From assembly GCA_019232735.1 (NCBI GenBank), contig JAFANL010000064.1:1-11178 (forward strand): a stretch of 11,178 nt of DNA, read 5' to 3'. This DNA comes from Aquitalea sp. (GTDB lineage Bacteria; Pseudomonadota; Gammaproteobacteria; Burkholderiales; Chromobacteriaceae). The translations under genes and the position numbers were made by a program. Position 1 is the first letter of the stretch. Each line of letters starts with the position of its first letter. Below are positions 7,059-11,178 of this stretch, in pieces. The notes beneath the pieces were generated by a model. The model worked only from the letters and a program-made list of their open reading frames with translations. It was not told the DNA's origin and made no database searches.

Positions 7059-7087
7059 TTATAGCGACAAGAGCATGCAGACGGCAA
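7058..7087 (-). promoter_or_regulatory. Predicted sigma-70 promoter of the marR-efflux operon
   Basis: On the minus strand TTGCCG (7087-7082) is the -35, followed by an 18-bp spacer and a perfect TATAAT (7063-7058). Transcription should begin near 7051, inside the operator palindrome. The leader before ATG 7034 would be only about 17 nt and lacks a Shine-Dalgarno. Confidence 0.7.
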
Positions 7088-7156
7088 ATTCTTTGTAGCA
7101 GAATTTCCTGGCCGGCACGCACCACCGGCCGGGGCCATCCAGATGGACGGCACATG

Positions 7157-7183
7157 AAAAAAGCCCTGATCACTCAGGGCTTT
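7157..7183 (-). terminator. Rho-independent terminator of the glycine-zipper gene
   Basis: Read on the minus strand, AAAGCCCTGA (7183-7174), a 4-nt loop and TCAGGGCTTT (7169-7160) form a perfect 10-bp stem. The T-run extends on to 7157. It begins 13 nt after the stop of the glycine-zipper gene and insulates it from the marR promoter. The 69 bp between this and the marR -35 hold only a GC-rich GGCCGG/CCGGCC stem (7110-7130) of no clear role. Confidence 0.85.
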
Positions 7184-7196
7184 GGCAAGCAAGGAT

Positions 7197-7619
7197 TCAG
7201 TCACCGTGGCGGTAGTAGCCATCACCACCATGCCAGTGATGATCACGGTCTTCGCCATGCCAGTCGCGATAATGGTCGCGGTGCTCCACGTGCCAGTGCC
7301 GGTACGGCCCATCGAAGCGTTGCGGCTCGGCATAGACCACACGCTGGTAAACCGGCACCGCCACAGGCGCCATCACAGGTACCGGAGCCGGGGCTGGGCG
7401 ATAGCTGCGATATTCATCGCGCTGGTAGGCCAGCGCCGTACCCACACTCCCCCCTACTGCACCGCCGATGATGGCACCGTTGCGCCCACCAATCGACTGC
7501 CCCACAGCAGCACCAACAGCACCGCCCAGGGCACCACCCAGGATGGCAGAAGCATCGGCATGTGCCATGCCGGTAACAGACAGCGCCAACAGCGCCGGAA
7601 TCAGGATTCGGGTTTTCAT
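7197..7619 (-). CDS. Secreted glycine-zipper protein with histidine-rich C-terminus
   Basis: This is a 140-residue exported protein of unknown function. It has a Sec signal peptide, with cleavage expected after AHA (residue 21). A glycine zipper follows (about 25-62: repeated GG-A-x-G patterns such as GGALGGAVGAAVG and GGAVGGSVG), which in this family packs as a helical hairpin in or against a membrane. A Pro/Ala/Val linker comes next (75-90). The tail (106-140) is dominated by His, Asp, Arg, Trp and Tyr, with nine histidines in 35 residues. That tail could bind metal ions, though this is inference from composition only. Start ATG 7619 has a perfect GGAGGT 6 nt upstream. The frame is open further to 7961, but that would cross the divergent channel gene and remove the signal peptide from the N-terminus. 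It is transcribed alone, with a terminator 13 nt after the stop. Confidence 0.85.
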   Translation of the reverse strand: MKTRILIPALLALSVTGMAHADASAILGGALGGAVGAAVGQSIGGRNGAIIGGAVGGSVGTALAYQRDEYRSYRPAPAPVPVMAPVAVPVYQRVVYAEPQRFDGPYRHWHVEHRDHYRDWHGEDRDHHWHGGDGYYRHGD

Positions 7620-7649
7620 GACTGGACCTCCAGTACGTTGATACCAGTC
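7620..7649 (-). promoter_or_regulatory. Ribosome-binding site inside nested inverted repeats
   Basis: The GGAGGT of the glycine-zipper gene (minus strand 7631-7626) lies within the 14-bp imperfect palindrome 7621-7634 (ACTGGA/TCCAGT around CC). An alternative pairing joins GACTGG (7649-7644) with CCAGTC (7625-7620), the six bases just before the ATG, enclosing the Shine-Dalgarno in the loop. Either fold could modulate translation. The stems are short, so this is tentative. Confidence 0.35.
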
Positions 7650-7760
7650 CAGCTTACTGCGCTTTGCGTAACCGCTTGTAAAACAGTGTGAAGAACTATT
7701 GCTATCACCATGTCGTGCTCCGGATATGACATCCGTCAGCTTTCCTGCAATCCAAGCCGC

Positions 7761-7766
7761 TATAAT
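7761..7766 (+). promoter_or_regulatory. Predicted -10 element of the potassium channel gene
   Basis: A perfect TATAAT in the context GCTATAATGCCGC stands 30 bp before the ATG at 7797. No convincing -35 occurs 16-18 bp upstream (AGCTTT at 17 bp). The leader would be about 24 nt. I could not identify a convincing promoter for the divergent glycine-zipper gene in this 177-bp gap. Confidence 0.5.
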
Positions 7767-7796
7767 GCCGCTTTCTCCAGCGGCCACACCCCCGTC

Positions 7797-8795
7797 ATGC
7801 GCCATAGCTTCCCGCGTAAACTTCTCTTTCTGAGCAGCCTGGTGTTCGCCGCCCTGCTGTTCGGCACCAGCGGCTACATGCTGATCGAAGGCTGGACCTT
7901 TTCCGACAGCCTGTTCATGACGGTCATTACCCTGGCCACCATCGGCTATGGTGAAACCCATAATCTGTCGCTGGAAGGCCGCTACTTCACCATTGCCCTG
8001 ATCGTGTTTGGCACCGGCGTGGTGGGTTACGGCATTTCCTCACTGACCTTGATGCTGTTCCAGGGCGACCTGCCGCTTTATCTGAGACGAAAGAAAATGG
8101 AAAAACTGATTGCGCGCATGCGTGGCCACACCATCATCTGCGGCCTGAGCCATACCGGGCGCTATGCGCTGGAAGAGCTGCTCAGCACCCAGCACCAGGT
8201 GGTGGTGATCGAAAAGGACGAAGCCAATACCAGCCTGCTGCAAGAGCTGGACGTGCCCTTTATCGTCGGCGATGCATCCGAGGATGAAAACCTGAATGCG
8301 GCAGGCATCACCCATGCCCGCGCCCTGATTTCCTGTCTGAGCGCCGATGCCGACAATGCCTTCGTGGTGGTGACGGCCAAGAGTCTGAACAAGGCCGTGC
8401 TGGCCGTGGCCAAGGCGGAAAACGAAAGCTCACGCAAGAAGCTGCTGGCGGTGGGGGCCGACAATGTGGTCATTCCATCCCATCTGGGTGGCATGAACAT
8501 GGCCAATATCGTGGCCCACCCGGAAACCCTGCACTTCTTCGAGCATTTACATCACCGTTACCCCAACCAGTTCCACGCCCAGGTCCATGTACTGGACGAA
8601 CGCTGGGAAGGTTTGCCGCTGGCCAGCTTTCTGCAAGACGGCTTTGCCGGCAAGGCCATGGTCATTGCCCTGGAACGCAGCCCGGGCGAGGTGGAGTTCT
8701 CCCCGGGACCGGAAGTCATCATGCACAGCGGCGAATCATTGCTGCTGATCAGCAATCAGCATGCTGCCATCCAGCAGGCCACAACCGCCTCCTGA
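7797..8795 (+). CDS. Two-TM potassium channel with RCK (TrkA-N/TrkA-C) domains
   Basis: This 332-residue ion channel is built like MthK and related bacterial channels. TM1 is at about 8-30, the pore helix and filter TLATIGYGE at 45-53, and TM2 at about 64-86. A basic linker follows, then an RCK N-lobe (from about 110: HTIICGLSHTGRYALEELL, with VVVIEKD closing the second strand at 136-141) and an RCK C-lobe (about 258-322). The filter TIGYG defines potassium selectivity. The residue after it is Glu, where Asp is more common. The Rossmann loop reads G-L-S-H-T-G, with Ser in place of the usual middle Gly, so nucleotide binding may be altered. There is no S1-S4 voltage sensor. The start is ATG 7797, downstream of the TATAAT at 7761. 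The upstream ATG at 7710 precedes that promoter and adds no channel-like sequence. It is a single gene, divergent from the glycine-zipper gene and convergent with argS. Confidence 0.9.
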   Translation: MRHSFPRKLLFLSSLVFAALLFGTSGYMLIEGWTFSDSLFMTVITLATIGYGETHNLSLEGRYFTIALIVFGTGVVGYGISSLTLMLFQGDLPLYLRRKKMEKLIARMRGHTIICGLSHTGRYALEELLSTQHQVVVIEKDEANTSLLQELDVPFIVGDASEDENLNAAGITHARALISCLSADADNAFVVVTAKSLNKAVLAVAKAENESSRKKLLAVGADNVVIPSHLGGMNMANIVAHPETLHFFEHLHHRYPNQFHAQVHVLDERWEGLPLASFLQDGFAGKAMVIALERSPGEVEFSPGPEVIMHSGESLLLISNQHAAIQQATTAS

Positions 8796-8819
8796 GCAGC
8801 CAGCAGCAGACCAACAAGC

Positions 8820-8846
8820 ACAAAGCCCGGCACTGCCGGGCTTTGT
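8820..8846. terminator. Hairpin between convergent channel gene and argS, likely bidirectional terminator
   Basis: CAAAGCCCGGC (8821-8831) and GCCGGGCTTTG (8835-8845) are perfect 11-bp arms around a 3-nt loop. The outer A/T pairs extend the symmetry to 8820-8846. It lies 25 bp after the channel stop and 37 bp after the argS stop. The T-tracts are poor on both sides (GCTTTGTC), but stem strength and position between converging genes fit termination in both directions. Confidence 0.7.
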
Positions 8847-8882
8847 CTGTCTCTGGCATGCGCCATGCGGCGCAGTCCATGC

Positions 8883-10601
8883 TTACATGGTTTCCAGCAC
8901 CTTGATACCCAGCAAATCCAGACCGGTGCGCAGCGTCTTGCCGGTGAGGGCCGCCAGTTGCAGACGGCTGGCACGCACTTCGCCTTCGCTCTTGAGAATC
9001 GGGCAGGCTTCGTAGAAGCGTGAGAACAGCGTGGCGATCTGGTACAGATAATTGGACAGATAGTGCGGGTAGCAGCCATCAGCCACCGACAGCAGCGTGT
9101 CCTCGAACTGCGACAGCGCGGCAGCCAGCTGCTTTTCCGCCGGCTCGGTAATCACGATGGGCGCATTGGCGTCCACGTTCTCGGCCTTGCGGAATACGCT
9201 CTGTACACGGGTATAGGCGTATTGCAGATAGGGCGCGGTATTGCCTTCAAAGGCCAGCATGGTGTCCCAGTTGAAGATGTAATCGCTCATGCGGTTCTTG
9301 GACAGATCGGCATACTTGACCGCACCAATGCCCACGGCGGCGGCGATTTCACGCTTTTCCGCCTCGGGTAGGTCCGGGTTCTTTTCCGACACCAGCGCAT
9401 AGGCACGCTCTTCCGCCTCGTCCAGCAACTCGATCAGCTTGACCGTACCACCGGAGCGGGTCTTGAACGGCTTGCCGTCGTCGCCCATCATCACGCCAAA
9501 ACCGATGTGCTCCAGCAGCATGCTTTCCGGGGCGAAACCGGCTTTGCGGCAGATGCTGAACATCTGGGCAAAATGCTGGCTCTGACGCGCATCCACCACG
9601 TAAATCACGCGGTCCAGGTTCAACACCTTGTGACGGTAGCGCACTGCACCCAGATCGGTGGTGGTGTACAGGAAGCCGCCGTCTTTCTTGCGGATGATCA
9701 CACCCATCGGCTCGTCATCCTGGGTGCGGAATTCCTCCAGGAACACCACCTCGGCGCCTTCGCTCTCGCTAAGCAGGCCAGCGGCGCGCAGTTCTTCCAC
9801 GATCACCGGCAGGTCGTCGTTATAGGACGATTCGCCACGCACATGTTCACGCTTGAGGCCAACGTTCAGCTTTTGATACACCGCTTCGCAGTGCTTGAGC
9901 GAGATGTCGACAAACTGCGCCCACAGCTTGAGCACTTCTTCGTCACCGCCTTGCAGACGCACCACGTAGTCACGGGCGCGGTCGGCAAATTCTTCGCTTT
10001 CGTCAAAGCGCACCTTGGCGTTGCGGTAGAAGCTTTCCAGATCGGACAGTTCGATGTCGGCCTTGCCATCCTGGCTGGTTTCCACCAGATAGGCGGTCAG
10101 CATGCCGAACTGGGTGCCCCAGTCGCCCACGTGGTTGGCGCGCACGACATCATGGCCGAGAAATTCCATCACCCGCGCCAGCGCATCACCGATGATGGAG
10201 GAGCGCAGGTGGCCGACGTGCATTTCCTTGGCCAGATTCGGCGAAGAGTACTCCACCATCACGTGCTGCGGCTCGACCGGAGTAATGCCGAGTTTGGCAT
10301 CTTTCAGGGCGATTTCACTGCGACGGGCCAGGTATTCGGGGGCCAGATGAATATTGATGAAGCCCGGGCCGGCGATTTCCACCTTGTCGGCAATGCCTTG
10401 CAGATCCAGTGCCGCGACCACTTTCTGGGCCAGTTCTCGCGGATTGGTCTTGAGTGCCTTGGCAGCGCCCATCACGCCATTGGCCTGATAGTCGCCGAAT
10501 TCCGGCTTGGATGCCGGCTGGATGACCGCCGGCGCATCCGGCGCACCCGCAGCGGCCAGTGCGGCCTGTACCCGTTGATTGATCAATTGCAGAAGAGTCA
10601 T
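8883..10601 (-). CDS. argS: Arginyl-tRNA synthetase
   Basis: Class I aminoacyl-tRNA synthetase that charges tRNA-Arg in the cytoplasm. The 572 residues fit the bacterial family. The N-terminal additional domain (about 1-110) includes FGDYQANGVMGAAK and AGPGFINIHL. The catalytic Rossmann core has SSPNLAKEMHVGHLRSSIIGD, where HVGH (128-131) is the HIGH signature. NHVGDWGTQFGML follows, and later DDGKPFKTRSGGTVKL, which occupies the KMSKS position. As usual in most ArgS proteins the canonical KMSKS lysine pattern is degenerate. The C-terminal helical anticodon-binding domain contains YLQYAYTRVQSVFRKA and ends TGLDLLGIKVLETM. The ATG at 10601 has only a weak GGGG about 7 nt upstream. The gene is transcribed alone from a promoter at 10667-10695. 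Confidence 0.97.
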   Translation of the reverse strand: MTLLQLINQRVQAALAAAGAPDAPAVIQPASKPEFGDYQANGVMGAAKALKTNPRELAQKVVAALDLQGIADKVEIAGPGFINIHLAPEYLARRSEIALKDAKLGITPVEPQHVMVEYSSPNLAKEMHVGHLRSSIIGDALARVMEFLGHDVVRANHVGDWGTQFGMLTAYLVETSQDGKADIELSDLESFYRNAKVRFDESEEFADRARDYVVRLQGGDEEVLKLWAQFVDISLKHCEAVYQKLNVGLKREHVRGESSYNDDLPVIVEELRAAGLLSESEGAEVVFLEEFRTQDDEPMGVIIRKKDGGFLYTTTDLGAVRYRHKVLNLDRVIYVVDARQSQHFAQMFSICRKAGFAPESMLLEHIGFGVMMGDDGKPFKTRSGGTVKLIELLDEAEERAYALVSEKNPDLPEAEKREIAAAVGIGAVKYADLSKNRMSDYIFNWDTMLAFEGNTAPYLQYAYTRVQSVFRKAENVDANAPIVITEPAEKQLAAALSQFEDTLLSVADGCYPHYLSNYLYQIATLFSRFYEACPILKSEGEVRASRLQLAALTGKTLRTGLDLLGIKVLETM

Positions 10602-10621
10602 TCAAAGCCCCATATTGCCGT

Positions 10622-10647
10622 GAAAACGAAAAAAATCCTTCGTTTTC
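10622..10647 (-). promoter_or_regulatory. AT-rich inverted repeat in the argS leader
   Basis: GAAAACGAA (10622-10630) and TTCGTTTTC (10639-10647) are perfect 9-bp arms with an 8-nt loop. In the predicted argS mRNA this hairpin lies between the transcription start (about 10660) and the ATG. On the minus strand the loop and second arm contain a run of Ts, but GTTTTCACGG follows rather than a T-tract. A leader structure or a protein site are both possible. Confidence 0.45.
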
Positions 10648-10666
10648 GAAAAAATTAACAGTGTCG

Positions 10667-10695
10667 ATTGTATGCCCCCCAGCCTTGAGGGGCAA
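10667..10695 (-). promoter_or_regulatory. Predicted sigma-70 promoter of argS
   Basis: On the minus strand TTGCCC (10695-10690) and TACAAT (10672-10667) are separated by exactly 17 bp. The start would be near 10660, leaving a leader of about 58 nt. An inverted repeat GTTTGC/GCAAAC (10697-10714, 6-nt loop) ends one base upstream of the -35, so it could be a regulatory site. Confidence 0.6.
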
Positions 10696-10745
10696 TGTTT
10701 GCATCGCAGCAAACTGGCTGTAGCTGCGCCAATCCGGTGCAAACA

Positions 10746-10760
10746 GCGGGCATCACCCGC
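10746..10760 (-). terminator. Weak candidate terminator after the metallo-hydrolase gene
   Basis: GCGGG (10746-10750) and CCCGC (10756-10760) form a 5-bp GC stem with a 5-nt loop, 3 nt past the stop of the hydrolase gene. On the minus strand it is followed by TGTTTGC, a poor T-tract. It may end the upstream transcript before the argS promoter. Confidence 0.35.
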
Positions 10761-10763
10761 CAA

Positions 10764-11177
10764 TCATGACAACCAGATCGTCTCTCCAATGGCTGGCAGC
10801 ATGAAATCGCTGGCCGGAACATTCTGCTCGCGCAAGGCCATGGCCAGTTCGGCCATGGGCTGCTGGATGGGCTCATCGGTCAGGATGAAAGTGCCCCAAT
10901 GCACAGCCCACGCCTTTTTCGCGGCCACATGCTTGAAAATGCGCACGGCCTCCGCTGGATTCACATGCTGGGCACGCATGATCTTGCGCGGCTCATAGGC
11001 ACCGATGGGTAGCAGGGCAAAATCGATAGGACCGATATGCAGGCCGATCTCATGGAACAACTCGGCCTGGTAACCGGTATCACCTGGAAACCACAGCTTC
11101 AAACCCGCGCTCTCCAGCAGATAGCCTCCCCACAAGGCCCGGTTCAGATCGCCCCAGGGGCCACGGTTGCTCCAGTG
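10764..11177 (-). CDS. NAPE-PLD-like MBL-fold metallo-hydrolase, 5'-truncated by window edge
   Basis: These are the C-terminal 137 residues of a metallo-beta-lactamase-fold enzyme. The fragment begins HWSNRGPWGDLNRALWGGY, which matches the HW...NR.LWG segment of bacterial and animal N-acyl-phosphatidylethanolamine phospholipase D-like proteins. GDTGY (32-36) carries a probable zinc-bridging Asp. PIGAYEPR plus QHVNPAEAVRI (57-80) and VHWGTF (92-97) follow, the last with a probable zinc-ligand His. These motifs appear in the same order and spacing I recall for NAPE-PLD. UlaG-type lactonases are a more distant alternative. Bacterial members are usually about 300-370 residues, so the N-terminal half with the HxHxDH motif is outside the window. 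The substrate in bacteria is not established. The frame is open past the TTG at 11135 to the window edge, so that codon is not the start. Confidence 0.88.
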   Translation of the reverse strand, partial: HWSNRGPWGDLNRALWGGYLLESAGLKLWFPGDTGYQAELFHEIGLHIGPIDFALLPIGAYEPRKIMRAQHVNPAEAVRIFKHVAAKKAWAVHWGTFILTDEPIQQPMAELAMALREQNVPASDFMLPAIGETIWLS

Positions 11178-11178
11178 G

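Noticed and set aside
7110..7130. GGCCGG/CCGGCC stem between the glycine-zipper terminator and the marR promoter
   Set aside because: Short GC palindromes are common in this base composition. It has no T-tract and no relation to either gene start.
7710..7796. Upstream ATG (7710) for the potassium channel
   Set aside because: It precedes the TATAAT at 7761 and adds 29 residues without channel character.
7620..7961. N-terminal extension of the glycine-zipper gene to 7961
   Set aside because: It would overlap the channel gene and its promoter, put the signal peptide in mid-protein and ignore the perfect GGAGGT before ATG 7619.
9507..10658. Long plus-strand frame (383 residues) opposite argS
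   Set aside because: Antisense shadow of argS. Its His/Gln/Phe-rich composition has no recognisable motif, and argS itself is unmistakable.
1..11178. Mobile elements, CRISPR, tRNA/rRNA, or Neisseria-type DNA uptake sequences
   Set aside because: I found no terminal inverted repeats with a transposase, no spaced repeats, no RNA gene signature and no exact GCCGTCTGAA copy. Only GCCGTCTGCA at the marR promoter (minus strand) comes close.

Overview
This 11.2 kb window is ordinary-looking chromosome from a GC-rich Gram-negative bacterium. The evidence for Gram-negative is a tripartite efflux pump with an outer-membrane lipoprotein. Protein style and gene content suggest a betaproteobacterium, perhaps Neisseriales/Chromobacteriaceae such as Aquitalea, Chromobacterium or Vogesella. 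That placement is an impression from the sequence, not a database result. I see no phage, IS element, CRISPR array, rRNA or tRNA.

Layout. (1) 2-508 (+): the C-terminal three quarters of BluB (5,6-dimethylbenzimidazole synthase), entering from the left edge. (2) 509-1684 (-): a membrane-anchored GGDEF diguanylate cyclase whose stop codon abuts the bluB stop. (3) 1685-1941: an AT-rich regulatory region with a perfect TATAAT -10 for the cyclase and a cluster of TTTGGTATT motifs, two of which lie in a 15-bp perfect inverted repeat. (4) 1942-7034 (-): a five-gene operon in transcription order marR - aaeB-like FUSC transporter - aaeX-like DUF1656 - aaeA-like membrane fusion protein - NodT-type outer-membrane lipoprotein. 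Every junction is a 1- or 4-nt stop/start overlap. A MarR-type palindromic operator lies over the -10 of the operon promoter. (5) 7197-7619 (-): a secreted glycine-zipper protein with a histidine-rich tail and its own terminator. (6) 7797-8795 (+): a two-TM potassium channel with a C-terminal RCK module, divergent from the glycine-zipper gene. (7) 8883-10601 (-): argS, convergent with the channel across a strong hairpin. (8) 10764-11177 (-): the C-terminal part of a NAPE-PLD-like metallo-beta-lactamase-fold hydrolase, running off the right edge.

How it works together. The five-gene operon is the one clear system. A MarR repressor probably senses an aromatic acid or similar weak acid and controls its own transcription together with a complete inner membrane / periplasm / outer membrane pump. 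It resembles E. coli aaeXAB, but here the operon carries its own outer-membrane channel and a MarR regulator (E. coli uses the LysR-type AaeR). The other genes look like independent units. The least explained signal is the TTTGGTATT motif cluster in front of the diguanylate cyclase gene. I found nothing I can defend as a wholly new system.
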